Origin: Nesterenkonia sp. Act20
GTDB lineage: Bacteria; Actinomycetota; Actinomycetes; Actinomycetales; Micrococcaceae
Direction: 5' to 3'
DNA length: 64,000 nt
Assembly: GCF_019173455.1 (NCBI RefSeq)
Contig: NZ_JADPQH010000001.1
Span: 1,116,001 to 1,180,000, forward strand
Both the position numbers and the translations under genes were made by a program. Position 1 is the stretch's first letter; each line of letters opens with the position of its first letter. Below the pieces are notes generated by a model. The model saw only the letters and a program-made list of their open reading frames with translations, was not told the DNA's origin and made no database searches. This document shows positions 1-11,237 of this stretch, one piece after another.

Positions 1-58
1 CATCGGCGATGATCCCGCGCTCATCCAGCCCGGCATGGTCCTGCTCCCGCCCACCTGA
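1..58 (+). CDS. LysM-domain protein, C-terminal tail (partial)
   Basis: The first bases read in frame as IGDDPALIQPGMVLLPPT followed by TGA at 56-58. This has the form of the end of a LysM peptidoglycan-binding repeat, whose last strand usually reads like PDLIxPGQxLxxP. The rest of the gene lies outside the window. A LysM protein upstream of an Rv3235-family gene and secA is a common actinobacterial arrangement, which supports the call. The role would be cell-wall attachment, but too little is visible to say more. Confidence 0.6.
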   Translation, partial: IGDDPALIQPGMVLLPPT

Positions 59-130
59 ACCTCAGAACCTGACCCTCTGACCTGGTCCGACACTTCAAGG
101 ACCCGTCATCCGCCCATCCAGGAGAATCCC

Positions 131-832
131 ATGTCTGCCAGCCCTGCAGGTCAACAACATTCGCCGACACCGTCCGAGACGCAGGAGGCGATCACGATGC
201 TGAGGTCACTCCTCGATGCCGACCCGCTCCTGCGCGGTCGGACCACAGTCATCCCGGCGCCACGGACCATGGGACCCTGGGCGACCGAGCCGTCCGACCA
301 GGACGGCGTCAGGTACCGACTGCGGCGTGAAGACGAAGTGCCGGCCCTCCTCCGACGACTCCGTGGCGCCCCTCGGGGAGAGCCTCAGCCATCGAGCCCT
401 ACTGAGCCGCCGACGACCCTGGCTACCTTTCGGGAGGAGCGGCGCCAGATCTGCGCCATCTCCAGAATCGTGTGTCAGGTGACCAGCGAGGTGCTTCTGG
501 GGCTTCGACCCGCGACCCAGTTGAGTCGCTGGATGGATCTCGAAGTCCAGCAGAAGGTGCAGGAGCGTGCTGCGGTGCTGGCGGAGGCGCGCCGGAGCCC
601 TACGCACAGACGCACCCCCGCATCACCACCTGAGCGAGCTGCGGCTGACCGTGGCGCAAGGGTGCCACGACCCCAGCCGCTGCGGTTCGGCACGGTCCGC
701 GCCCAACGCGCAGCCCGGGGTGCGTGGGAGGTCTCAGTGGTGTTCGGGGACGCCACACGCATCCGTGCCTGCGCCATGCGCCTGGAGGCGCACCGCCGTC
801 GCTGGCGCGTGGTCGCCATGGAACTCGGCTGA
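131..832 (+). CDS. Rv3235-family protein
   Basis: A 233-residue protein with a disordered, Pro/Ser-rich first half and a conserved second half. The core begins around residue 105 and contains the family signature VLLGLRPATQLSRWM (about 122-136). It ends with a beta-rich region (about 180-233, WEVSVVFGDATRIRACAMRLE) typical of the Rv3235 family. It has no signal peptide or membrane segment, so it is probably cytoplasmic. The biochemical function of the family is unknown. The ATG follows GGAGAA at good spacing. The gene sits next to secA and converges on it with a 32-bp gap, as in related Micrococcaceae. Confidence 0.75.
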   Translation: MSASPAGQQHSPTPSETQEAITMLRSLLDADPLLRGRTTVIPAPRTMGPWATEPSDQDGVRYRLRREDEVPALLRRLRGAPRGEPQPSSPTEPPTTLATFREERRQICAISRIVCQVTSEVLLGLRPATQLSRWMDLEVQQKVQERAAVLAEARRSPTHRRTPASPPERAAADRGARVPRPQPLRFGTVRAQRAARGAWEVSVVFGDATRIRACAMRLEAHRRRWRVVAMELG

Positions 833-864
833 GCGGACGAGACGACCGGAGTCAGCTGCGAGGA

Positions 865-3477
<2,613 letters not shown>

Positions 3478-3544
3478 AGCCAGTTCTCCATCGGTGTCTA
3501 CTGGTACGGCGGGGATTCATGACGGACATGAAACGCCAGCAACA

Positions 3545-3550
3545 AGTCTA
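3545..3550 (-). promoter_or_regulatory. candidate -10 element for secA
   Basis: On the minus strand TAGACT lies about 68 nt upstream of the secA GTG, between the hpf hairpin and the secA start. The hexamer fits the TAnnnT pattern seen upstream of several genes here. No convincing -35 was found. Confidence 0.4.
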
Positions 3551-3573
3551 CGCGCTCACCTTCACCCATACGT

Positions 3574-3639
3574 GAGCGGCGGATTCTCCGACCATATGGG
3601 GCTCATCTCCGCATGAGATGCCCCGAGAACCCGCCGCTC
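3574..3639 (-). terminator. hairpin downstream of hpf
   Basis: A 15-nt outer arm at 3574-3588 pairs with 3625-3639 with one mismatch. Nested inside, GGGG plus CATCTC (3598-3609) pairs with GAGATGCCCC (3615-3624) around a 5-nt loop. It begins 25 nt past the hpf stop codon and before the secA promoter candidate. It has no T-run, which is usual for actinobacterial terminators. Confidence 0.6.
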
Positions 3640-3664
3640 AACGCTGGGGTGGGGTGGTGACAGG

Positions 3665-4393
3665 TCAGAGGGCGTCGGCGTAGTGCGCCGGTGCGCCGTT
3701 GTCGGCGTGGTAGTCGCGCTCCTCCACCACCGGAGTCTCGGCTCCATCGGAGTGCTCGTCCAGCGAGATCACCCCGTAGGTCCATCCGCGACGGCGATAC
3801 ACGGCCGAAGGCTGACCGGTCTCCGCGTCGACGAACAGGTAAAAGTCGTGGCCGACCAGCTCCATGGCGTCCACTGCGGCATCCACACTGACCGGACGTG
3901 CCGGGAACACCTTGCGCCGGATCTTGACCGTGGACTGCGACTCCGCCTCTTCTTCGGTGGGCGGGACGTCATCGGCCTGCTCCGCGTCGAGGACCTGCTC
4001 GTAGAGCGGCCGATCAGTGGCTGCCGGGGCGACGCTCGCCATCGCTGCGGCCACGTCGGGGGCGCCATTATGTGACGCGTGGGCGCGGGACTTCTTCTTG
4101 TCTCGGGTGCGGCGAAGACGCTCAGTGAGCTTGTTGATGGCGATCTCAAAGGCGGCGAACTTGTCCCCCGCCTGCGCCTCAGAGCGAATGACCTTGCCGC
4201 GTCCGATGACCGTCAGCTCAACGGTGATGCTGGTATCGGCTCGGCGGTGGGAGTTCTCACTGGAAACCTTGATCTCAAGGCGGTGTCCCTTATCCGCGAG
4301 CTGCTCGATCTTGCCGAGCTTCTCTTCGACATGCTCCTTGAAAGTGGAGGGGATCGCGATATTTCGGCCAGTGTAGTTGACCTGCAGAGTCAT
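3665..4393 (-). CDS. hpf: ribosome hibernation-promoting factor (long form)
   Basis: Long-form HPF binds the 30S subunit and dimerises 70S ribosomes into inactive 100S particles in stationary phase. The N-terminal YfiA/HPF domain (residues 1 to about 105: MTLQVNYTGRNIAIP, then the ITVELTVIGRGKVIRSEA beta region) is joined by a charged linker to the C-terminal dimerisation domain (about 180-240: VGHDFYLFVDAETGQPSAVYRRR and TYGVISL). The chosen ATG has GGAGGACAG just upstream and matches the family N-terminus. An in-frame ATG at 4483 would add 30 residues but lies only 5 nt after a -10-like TAGTCT and lacks family support. The product is 242 residues. Confidence 0.93.
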   Translation of the reverse strand: MTLQVNYTGRNIAIPSTFKEHVEEKLGKIEQLADKGHRLEIKVSSENSHRRADTSITVELTVIGRGKVIRSEAQAGDKFAAFEIAINKLTERLRRTRDKKKSRAHASHNGAPDVAAAMASVAPAATDRPLYEQVLDAEQADDVPPTEEEAESQSTVKIRRKVFPARPVSVDAAVDAMELVGHDFYLFVDAETGQPSAVYRRRGWTYGVISLDEHSDGAETPVVEERDYHADNGAPAHYADAL

Positions 4394-4488
4394 TCTGTCC
4401 TCCTCGTATCCGATGTCAGACGCAACGGTGACGGGAGTGCTGTCCCCGTCGCCATCGCGATGGGACCGTATCGAAGTACCCATACCTC

Positions 4489-4494
4489 AGACTA
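4489..4494 (-). promoter_or_regulatory. candidate -10 element for hpf
   Basis: TAGTCT on the minus strand would start transcription near 4482, giving an approximately 90-nt leader before the hpf ATG. The leader is open in the hpf frame, but the Shine-Dalgarno sequence sits at the internal ATG. Confidence 0.4.
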
Positions 4495-4521
4495 GATGCA
4501 CGACGCGATTCACGTCACCCT

Positions 4522-5412
4522 TTATGCCTCGGGCGAAGCGCTCACCAGCAGAAACTCGTCATCAGCCCCAGGCGACGGCGCTGCGGCAATCACGGCGGCA
4601 CCGTGGACCGTGGCACCCGCAGCTTCGAGCACCCGGTAGAGCTCCCCCAGGGTCGATCCGCTGGTGAGCACGTCGTCGAGGAGCAGGACATCGGCGCCCG
4701 GAAGCACCCGGGCGCCTCGGGCAGTGATCTCGAACGAGCCGACGAGAGAACGACGCCGCGCGCGGGCACCCCGGGACTTCTGTCTCCCCCCGCGAGGATT
4801 CAACGAACGCAGGGACGACTTTCTCGACTGCCGAAGCACCCCAGGGGTATAGACGAGCTGTCGATGTCCACTCAGGACACCCCCTCCAGGAGACGACAGG
4901 GCGTGCTGGAGCAGCAGCTGCAGAGGATCGAATCCACGGCTGAGCCTCGATTTCAGCGAGGGCGGTGGAGTCACCAAAGTCCACCCAGCGGGTCCAGGGC
5001 CCGGCGTCCCGGGCCCGGTCCGCTCGATCGCGAGCTCCACCGAGCGCCGAAGCGCCGGCGCGAGATGGCGGGCGAGCGTGATGGCACCATGATCCTTGAA
5101 TGCCAGCAGAGCACGCGAGAGAAGACCCTCGTAGCGGCCAGCAGCGGTGACAGGCATCACCAGAACACCCTCGCCGTGGAACAGCAGCGGCAGAGCCAGC
5201 GCCTGCTGTTCTGCGGGGAACGGGTGGCGGGTCAGCGCATGGAGGTCTTCGGAGCACTCGAGGCAGAACACTGTTTCCTCGGCACCGCAGCCGTGACACC
5301 AGGTGGGACTGAGCAGGCCCAGGGCCCCGCTGGCCGCGGAACGCGCGGACCGCCCGGCGGCGGAGAACCAGGCTCGGTCCGCGGAGTCCGCAATATCAAC
5401 GGCACGAAGCAT
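4522..5412 (-). CDS. ComF family protein (phosphoribosyltransferase-like)
   Basis: ComF/GntX-type protein. The N-terminal part carries a four-cysteine zinc-binding pair (CHGC and CLEC, about 20 residues apart). The C-terminal part carries the phosphoribosyltransferase PRPP loop VLLLDDVLTSGSTLGEL. In naturally transformable bacteria ComF acts in DNA uptake, but most actinobacterial homologs have unknown roles. A basic Arg/Lys/Ser-rich stretch separates the two parts. The start is uncertain: ATG at 5412 was chosen because it begins just before the conserved region. A longer reading from 5511 is also open, and neither has a clear ribosome binding site. The gene follows lpqB in the same direction. 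Confidence 0.8.
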   Translation of the reverse strand: MLRAVDIADSADRAWFSAAGRSARSAASGALGLLSPTWCHGCGAEETVFCLECSEDLHALTRHPFPAEQQALALPLLFHGEGVLVMPVTAAGRYEGLLSRALLAFKDHGAITLARHLAPALRRSVELAIERTGPGTPGPGPAGWTLVTPPPSLKSRLSRGFDPLQLLLQHALSSPGGGVLSGHRQLVYTPGVLRQSRKSSLRSLNPRGGRQKSRGARARRRSLVGSFEITARGARVLPGADVLLLDDVLTSGSTLGELYRVLEAAGATVHGAAVIAAAPSPGADDEFLLVSASPEA

Positions 5413-5570
5413 GAACACAGTGTGGGCGCACCCTGGCCTCCGAGCGATCCAGACGCTGCGGCTGTGGAGAGCAGGACGTGCCCCCGACGCGGCGCCGGCT
5501 CTGGGGAACACTCACGGCGAGCGGGGCGCAGCGCCACTTGCCACTTGCCACCACACACCGAGGCAGGTCC

Positions 5571-7325
5571 TCAGCCCGGGTACGCCAGGTCCCGGATCTC
5601 GATGTCCTCGCTTGCCACCCAGGCGTCGCTGGCAAGGTTCTGGAAAGGCACATCCACCGTCTCTGCGAAAATGATGTCCTGACCCTCACCCACTGAGATG
5701 TTCAGCAGTCCCAGCAGCGCAGGGTCCACCCGATTGGCGCCGGTGAGCGTCACCCATTCCGGGGTCATCGGCTCTTCCTCGGAGCTGGCCCAGACGTAGA
5801 GGGCGTCCGGGCCCTGCCAGCGGACCTCCTCGAGCTCCACGGAGGTCTGCACGCGCATCGGCTGACCAAGCCCCTGGGGGACGCCGGCGGAGTTGCGGAT
5901 GACGCCTGCCACGTAGAGGCCACGTTCGCCGTCGTCGTCGAGGATCATGGCTGCCCGGGCGCCATCCTGTGAGATGCGCAGCGAGGTGATCGTCCGGTTT
6001 GCCAGCCAGTCGGCGCTGACCTCTGCGCGACCGGGCTCAAGGGACTCGTCATAGGCCACGGCGTGGACGATCGCTTCGCCCCCGGACTCGGAAGCGACCC
6101 AGGTCCAGCCGAAGTTATCCATGGAGGGCCGGGTGAGGTTCTCCTCCTCCAGCACCAGATCGGGCTCCCGGTTGGGGCGCAGATGGTAGAGCTCCTCTGC
6201 CTCGCCGTCGAGGAAGGCGAAGATATCACTGGCCTCATGGGGCACGGCAGGATCCTGCGGGTCGAGATCCGAAATGTCGGGAAGATTCGCGACGGTGAGG
6301 TTGACCTGGTCATTCTGCCGTCTGAGTTCCCCGTCCTCGATGCCGACCTGGGTGGAATCCACCTGCGGCGAGGCGTTGATGTCCAGCCTGTCCTCCTCCG
6401 GGAGATCGGCCTCCACGGGGATCTCCAACTCGCGCTGTTCCACCAAGAGCTCGACCTCCTGGACGCTGGTCAGTGAGCCCAGCGCAAGGTCCAGCTGCTC
6501 CTGCATCAGCGCCCGCTCAGCGGGTTCCGCAGCCGCGATGCCTTCGGCCGCGAAGTCCACGGCCGCGGTGCCTTCATCCACCGGCACCGAGGCACGTTCG
6601 AGCTCAGCTCCGTCCGGGAACGCCGAGACCACGGCGGGCTCCAGGTAGGGAGCCGGTCCTTCGAGCAGCGCCGCGACGATCGCGGAGGAGATGCCCGGAC
6701 GATTGAGGAACCAGCGCTGATCCGGCACGGCATAGCGCAGCTGCGGATCGAAGTAATACAGCGTGTGCGGCCGGAAGACCTGATCCACGGTGCCAGCGAG
6801 CAGCATCGTCCCGTCCGGCGCATCGGTGATGCGCCACTGGCTCCCGACCTGCTCCAGCGTGAAGTCAAGGCTCTCCGTGGAGCGTTCTGGAAGACGGGTC
6901 CGGATGCCGCTGGAATCGATGATCGACTCGACGGAAAGCTGGACGTTCCGGGTGTTCTCACCGGAGAACTGGATGGGAAACTGATCCTCCGTGAAGACGA
7001 CAGTGCGCGCGTCGGGCCGCCACTCCCTCGCGGCCTCCGGCGACATGAACTGCCGTGCCACGGCGTAGTCATCCTGGGGGCCCGCCCCGGCGCGGATGAA
7101 TCCATCGACGATCTCTTCCGGGGAGGCGTCGGGCTTCGGCGGCTCAGCCAGGGGCGCGTAGTTGAATCCGGGATCGGCATCGGGAGCCGAGGTCCCGACG
7201 GGGCCGTCTGTGGGCAGCATCGGAGAGCACGCACCGAGCATCAGCATCACCGCCGTCATGACAGCCACCAGACGGGCAGGCGCGGCGGGGCGCCCAGAGG
7301 CCGCAGCGGGACGACGACGACTCAT
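5571..7325 (-). CDS. lpqB: lipoprotein LpqB
   Basis: LpqB is the extracytoplasmic lipoprotein partner of the MtrB sensor kinase and modulates MtrAB signalling. The signal peptide (residues 1-33, Arg-rich N-region, then a hydrophobic stretch) ends in the lipobox LGAC, with Cys33 as the lipidation site. A GerMN domain spans about 185-330 (YYFDPQLRYAVPDQRWF, IVAALLEGPAPYLEPAV), followed by a beta-propeller-like C-terminal domain. The 584-residue length is normal. AAGGAGG precedes the ATG, and the start overlaps the mtrB stop as ATGA, so the genes are translationally coupled in the mtrA-mtrB-lpqB operon. Confidence 0.95.
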   Translation of the reverse strand: MSRRRPAAASGRPAAPARLVAVMTAVMLMLGACSPMLPTDGPVGTSAPDADPGFNYAPLAEPPKPDASPEEIVDGFIRAGAGPQDDYAVARQFMSPEAAREWRPDARTVVFTEDQFPIQFSGENTRNVQLSVESIIDSSGIRTRLPERSTESLDFTLEQVGSQWRITDAPDGTMLLAGTVDQVFRPHTLYYFDPQLRYAVPDQRWFLNRPGISSAIVAALLEGPAPYLEPAVVSAFPDGAELERASVPVDEGTAAVDFAAEGIAAAEPAERALMQEQLDLALGSLTSVQEVELLVEQRELEIPVEADLPEEDRLDINASPQVDSTQVGIEDGELRRQNDQVNLTVANLPDISDLDPQDPAVPHEASDIFAFLDGEAEELYHLRPNREPDLVLEEENLTRPSMDNFGWTWVASESGGEAIVHAVAYDESLEPGRAEVSADWLANRTITSLRISQDGARAAMILDDDGERGLYVAGVIRNSAGVPQGLGQPMRVQTSVELEEVRWQGPDALYVWASSEEEPMTPEWVTLTGANRVDPALLGLLNISVGEGQDIIFAETVDVPFQNLASDAWVASEDIEIRDLAYPG

Positions 7326-9100
7326 GACTCCTCCTTGTGCGGGTAGAGCGCCTGCTCATTGATCCGGTCATGTTCAGGGTCGCCCGTCACGGTGGCCTGC
7401 GGAATGGCCTCGATGCGGTGCCGGTCAGAGGCGCGGTAGACCGGCGGCAGCGCCATGGGCGAGGCACGGTAGGGCACGCTCTGCCGTCGCGGGAGGACGA
7501 GTCGGAAGCAGGAGCCCTGGCCCTTCTGGCCCCAGGCGTCCAGGGCGCCCTGGTGCAGACGTGTGTCCTCGGTGGCGATGGAGAGACCGAGCCCCGAGCC
7601 GCCGGTGGTGCGCGCCCGGGCGGGGTCTGCGCGCCAGAAGCGGTCGAAGACGTGCGCCACCTCGGAGGGGCTCATGCCGATGCCGTGGTCACGCACCGAG
7701 ATGCCGACGGCGGTCGGGCTGGACGCGATGATGAGATCCACCGGACGAGCCTCTGCATGCTCGATGGCGTTGTTCACCAGATTCCGCAGGATGCGACTGA
7801 TCCGGCGCGCATCCACCTCGGCCAAGAAGCCCTCTCCCTGGATCACCAGTCCCAGAGGCGTGTGCGAGCTCTCCGCCAGAGGCTTCGAGCTCACCAGCAC
7901 CTCGCGGCAGAGGGCCAGCAGGTCAATCTCCGCGGTGGCCAGTTCAGCGGCGCCGGCATCGAAGCGCGACATCTCCAGCAGATCCGAGAGCAGCGCCTGG
8001 AACCGCTCGACCTGGTGGTACAACAGCTCGGCGGAGCGCTGGTTGATGGGATCGAAATCGTCGCGTGATTCATGCAGCACCTCGGCAGCCATCCGCACCG
8101 TGGTCAGCGGTGTTCGCAGCTCGTGGGAGACATCGGAGACGAAGCGCTGCTGCATCTTGGAGAGATTCGCCAGCCGGGTGATCTGCTCCTGCAGATTCGA
8201 GGCCATGCGGTTGAAGGAGAGCCCCAGTCGGGCGATCTCGTCCTCACCCCGCACGGCGAGACGCTGATCAAGCTGGCCATCAGCGATGCGCTCCGAGACC
8301 TCAGCCGCCTGCGAGACCGGACGCACCACGGAGCGTGCCACCCAGGCGGCGATGGCCATATTGATCAACAGGATCGCGACCCCCGCTGCCAGCATGGTGC
8401 GGAAGACGAAGGAGACATTTTCCTGTACTGGGGAGAAGTCGTAGACGAAGTAGAGCGCATAGGGGTTGCCCTGAACATCCACCTGAGTGCCGAAGGCGAC
8501 CCCGGGCGCCACGCCGGCGCTCTCCTCATCCTCGAGTGCCACCGCCTGCCAGTACTGCCCCTGACCCTCGGCGATGGCATCACGCAGCTCCGGGGAGATC
8601 GCGGTGGAGAGGGCCTCGCTGCTGGAGATGCCATCGATATAGAGGTTCTCTCCACTCTCCAGGGGCAGGAGCATGGCGTCACGCCGAATGTCCGCACCGC
8701 TCTCGCCGACATCCTGGAGGACGGCCCCGATGTCCTGCTGAGCCTCAGAGCGGCTTCCGGCGTTTAGCGCAGAGATGTTGCTCCGCACCTCGTCGAGGCC
8801 AGCCGTGGCCTCGCGCTCCGCCTGATCAAAGCGCTCCTGAAAGAGACCAGAGGTGACCTGCTGCACCAGGAAGGCCGCCACTGCGAGCGTGCTGATCATG
8901 GTCAGCAGACCCGTGAAGAAGACCGCACGGATCAGCAGCGAACGCGCCCAGATCCTGGGGAACTCCGTGACCCGACGGATGCCGCGCGACACCCGGCCCC
9001 GGTCAGGCCCCGACGAATCAGCGTGGGCACGCCCGCCCGCTGCGCTGGTGTCCCCGCTTCCGGCCACAGCGTCCTGGTCACCGGCCTGCGGGGACCTCAC
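7322..9100 (-). CDS. mtrB: sensor histidine kinase MtrB
   Basis: MtrB is the membrane sensor kinase of the MtrAB system, which controls cell-wall hydrolase and division genes in Actinobacteria. Two membrane segments (about 52-80 and 240-265) flank an extracytoplasmic sensor region, followed by HAMP. The HisKA box is FVSDVSHELRTPLTTVRM, and the HATPase has an N-box (NLVNNAIEHAE) and G-boxes (VRDHGIGMSPSEV, GGSGLGLSI). The GTG start gives 592 residues. No clear Shine-Dalgarno precedes it, and the frame is open further up toward mtrA, so the first 40 or so disordered residues are uncertain. The C-terminal region after the kinase is Pro/Arg-rich. Confidence 0.94.
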   Translation of the reverse strand: MRSPQAGDQDAVAGSGDTSAAGGRAHADSSGPDRGRVSRGIRRVTEFPRIWARSLLIRAVFFTGLLTMISTLAVAAFLVQQVTSGLFQERFDQAEREATAGLDEVRSNISALNAGSRSEAQQDIGAVLQDVGESGADIRRDAMLLPLESGENLYIDGISSSEALSTAISPELRDAIAEGQGQYWQAVALEDEESAGVAPGVAFGTQVDVQGNPYALYFVYDFSPVQENVSFVFRTMLAAGVAILLINMAIAAWVARSVVRPVSQAAEVSERIADGQLDQRLAVRGEDEIARLGLSFNRMASNLQEQITRLANLSKMQQRFVSDVSHELRTPLTTVRMAAEVLHESRDDFDPINQRSAELLYHQVERFQALLSDLLEMSRFDAGAAELATAEIDLLALCREVLVSSKPLAESSHTPLGLVIQGEGFLAEVDARRISRILRNLVNNAIEHAEARPVDLIIASSPTAVGISVRDHGIGMSPSEVAHVFDRFWRADPARARTTGGSGLGLSIATEDTRLHQGALDAWGQKGQGSCFRLVLPRRQSVPYRASPMALPPVYRASDRHRIEAIPQATVTGDPEHDRINEQALYPHKEES

Positions 9101-9192
9101 CCGGTCACGGATGACCGGAATGCTGCCCGTCGAGGCCGCTGAGGCTCGAGAGGCGAGGTGATCTGTGGAGTTCTCCGATTCAGGAGGAATGA

Positions 9193-9882
9193 CTACCCCT
9201 GCCCTCCGGCCTTATAGCCCACGCCGCGCACGGTCTGCACGATCTCGGGGTTCTCCGGATCCTTCTCGATCTTGGAACGAAGTCGCTGCACGTGGACGTT
9301 GACCAGACGAGTATCCGCCTGGTGGCGGTAGCCCCAGACCTCCTCGAGGAGCATCTCGCGGTTCCACACCTGCCAGGGCTTCTTCGCCAAGGCAGTGAGC
9401 AGGTCGAATTCGAGCGGGGTTAGCGAGATGCGGCTCTCTCCCCGACGCACCTCGTGGCCGGCGACGTCGATGCTGAGGTCGCCGATGGACAGGGTCTCCC
9501 CCTCCGGACGGGCCCCGTGATCGGCCGGACGCAGCCGAGCCCGCACGCGAGCGACCAGCTCGGCAGGCTTGAACGGCTTGGGCACGTAGTCGTCGGCACC
9601 GGCTTCAAGTCCACGGACGACGTCGGCGGTGTCGGATTTGGCCGTCAGCATGATCACCGGAGTATCGGCCTCATCGCGGATCTGGCGGCATACCTCGATG
9701 CCGTCCTTGCCGGGAAGCATCAGGTCCAGCAGGACCACATCGGGCTTGGAGCTGTGGAAGGTCTCCAGGGCATCGTCACCGTTGAAGCAGAACGTCGGCT
9801 CGAATCCTTCATTGCGCAGCACAATGCCGATCATCTCGGCCAACGCTTCGTCGTCGTCGACGACCAGGATCCTGGCTTTCAT
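9193..9882 (-). CDS. mtrA: response regulator MtrA
   Basis: OmpR/PhoB-type response regulator, partner of MtrB. The receiver domain starts at KARILVVDDDEALAEM and contains the phosphoacceptor in VVLLDLMLPGKDG and the conserved Lys in YVPKPFKP. The winged-helix domain ends with DTRLVNVHVQRLRSKIEKD and VRGVGYKAG, matching mycobacterial MtrA closely. The start at 9882 was chosen because GGAGAGCAG precedes it. An in-frame ATG 15 nt upstream is an alternative. It is the first gene of the mtrA-mtrB-lpqB operon, with a 92-bp gap to mtrB. The product is 229 residues. Confidence 0.97.
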   Translation of the reverse strand: MKARILVVDDDEALAEMIGIVLRNEGFEPTFCFNGDDALETFHSSKPDVVLLDLMLPGKDGIEVCRQIRDEADTPVIMLTAKSDTADVVRGLEAGADDYVPKPFKPAELVARVRARLRPADHGARPEGETLSIGDLSIDVAGHEVRRGESRISLTPLEFDLLTALAKKPWQVWNREMLLEEVWGYRHQADTRLVNVHVQRLRSKIEKDPENPEIVQTVRGVGYKAGGQG

Positions 9883-9963
9883 CTGCTCTCCGTCCATTGA
9901 GGTCCTGCGGCACAGCGCCTCACGCGCGCAGGTTGGTGCGCGTTTCCACACAGCACCGCGTTC

Positions 9964-9986
9964 AGGATATATGAGAGCGGTAGGCT
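9964..9986. promoter_or_regulatory. divergent promoter region, mtrA and membrane-protein operon
   Basis: Two back-to-back -10 candidates lie here. TATCCT on the minus strand (9964-9969) would serve mtrA with a leader of about 75 nt. TAGGCT on the plus strand (9981-9986) would serve the operon beginning at 10029. They are only 11 nt apart, so the two transcription units probably compete for or share regulation. -35 elements are not clear. Confidence 0.4.
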
Positions 9987-10028
9987 GGGCGCGGAGGGCA
10001 CTCGCGCAGGCGCGCTTGAGGAGGGGCA

Positions 10029-11237
10029 ATGATCCGCACGGCGGCGACACACCGTGGTGCTCGACGTGCGTCGAGCACCACTTCTTCGCCGTCCTCCCCG
10101 GGCCTGTCCGACGGCTCACCCGACGCAGAGCTGTTGAGTCCAGGAAGCGTCTTCCCGTTGCGCCGGATGGTCGCCGACGAGCTCTTCAGCGCCGCCGTGG
10201 CGGTGATCCGACGCTCCCCACGGGCAGTGCTCGGCGTCCCGTTCCTGGCTGGCCTGCTGAACTTCGGCTTCACGCTCGCGCTGATGGTGCTGATGCCCTC
10301 ATCCTCCTTCATGCGCATGCTCACCGATCCCGCGGCATTCGAGGATCCGGACCTCGCTCTGGGCATAGCCTCCGACACAGCATTCATCTGGCTCACACTC
10401 GCCAGCGGAATGCTGACCTCGCTGGTGCTCACGACAGCCGCGGCCTTCATGATCCTTCCGACGCTGCGGGCCGCCTATGGCCTGCCCACCTCCATGGGGC
10501 AGACCATGCGACTTCGATGGGGCAGGATCGGCCCCGTCGTGGTCAACCTGATCGTGCTCGGCCTGCTGCTGAGCGTCTTCGCGCTGCCGGTGATCGTCGT
10601 CGCCGTGCTGCTGCTGGTCATCACGCTGTTCATCGGCGCCGTGGTGGTCTTCCCCGCGCTCTTCCTCGCCCTGTGCTGGGTCACGGCCGCGGTGATGTAC
10701 TCCCCTGCCGCGGTGATCGTGGAACGGCGGGGTCCGCTGGCGGCGATCGCACGGTCCTGGCGCCTCAACCGTGGCCGCTGGTGGAGGAACATCGGGCTGG
10801 TGGCGCTGCTCTACGTGATCCTGGGCATCGTGTTCACCATCGCCTCCGCCCCGCTGATGATCACCGTGGCCGCCGCCGACCTCCTGCAGGGCTCGGCGCT
10901 GCCCGCCGCCTCAGGCGAATGGGCCGGGTTCCTGGTCTTCGCGCTCACCGAGCTCTACGGCACCGTGGTGACCACGCTGTTCATCGGCGTCGTCGGGACC
11001 GTGGTCGCTCTGATGTACCTCAACGCCAGAATCCGGCAGGAGGCACTGGACGTGACGCTGCTCGCGGCCGCGGAGACCACGCCGAGCTGGCGAGAGCGGC
11101 CCCAGGAGGACCAGCTGGTCCCCGGTTCCATCGAGCACCTCCACCAGCACTTCCAGCAGCCCTCCCCGCAACAGCCCTCCCCGCAGCACCCGGCCACCCA
11201 GCATCAGGGGGTGGATCAGCATGCAGCTCGAACGTGA
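10029..11237 (+). CDS. multi-pass membrane protein (glycerophosphodiester phosphodiesterase membrane-domain-like)
   Basis: A 402-residue integral membrane protein. After a Ser-rich cytoplasmic start it has about six hydrophobic segments between residues 65 and 330, including VVVNLIVLGLLLSVFALPV and NIGLVALLYVILGIVFTIA. Between them is the loop PAAVIVERRGPLAAIARSW, which is typical of the YIP1/glycerophosphoryl-diester-phosphodiesterase membrane-domain group, whose function is unknown. The tail is Gln/Pro/His-rich. The start is well supported by GAGGAGG. It opens an operon with DUF4129, DUF4350, MoxR and DUF58 proteins and overlaps the next gene by 17 bp. Confidence 0.7.
   Translation: MIRTAATHRGARRASSTTSSPSSPGLSDGSPDAELLSPGSVFPLRRMVADELFSAAVAVIRRSPRAVLGVPFLAGLLNFGFTLALMVLMPSSSFMRMLTDPAAFEDPDLALGIASDTAFIWLTLASGMLTSLVLTTAAAFMILPTLRAAYGLPTSMGQTMRLRWGRIGPVVVNLIVLGLLLSVFALPVIVVAVLLLVITLFIGAVVVFPALFLALCWVTAAVMYSPAAVIVERRGPLAAIARSWRLNRGRWWRNIGLVALLYVILGIVFTIASAPLMITVAAADLLQGSALPAASGEWAGFLVFALTELYGTVVTTLFIGVVGTVVALMYLNARIRQEALDVTLLAAAETTPSWRERPQEDQLVPGSIEHLHQHFQQPSPQQPSPQHPATQHQGVDQHAART

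Noticed and set aside
4394-4483. N-terminal extension of HPF from ATG 4483
   Set aside because: The conserved protein begins at 4393 with a strong ribosome binding site, and the upstream ATG would be only 5 nt after the -10 element.
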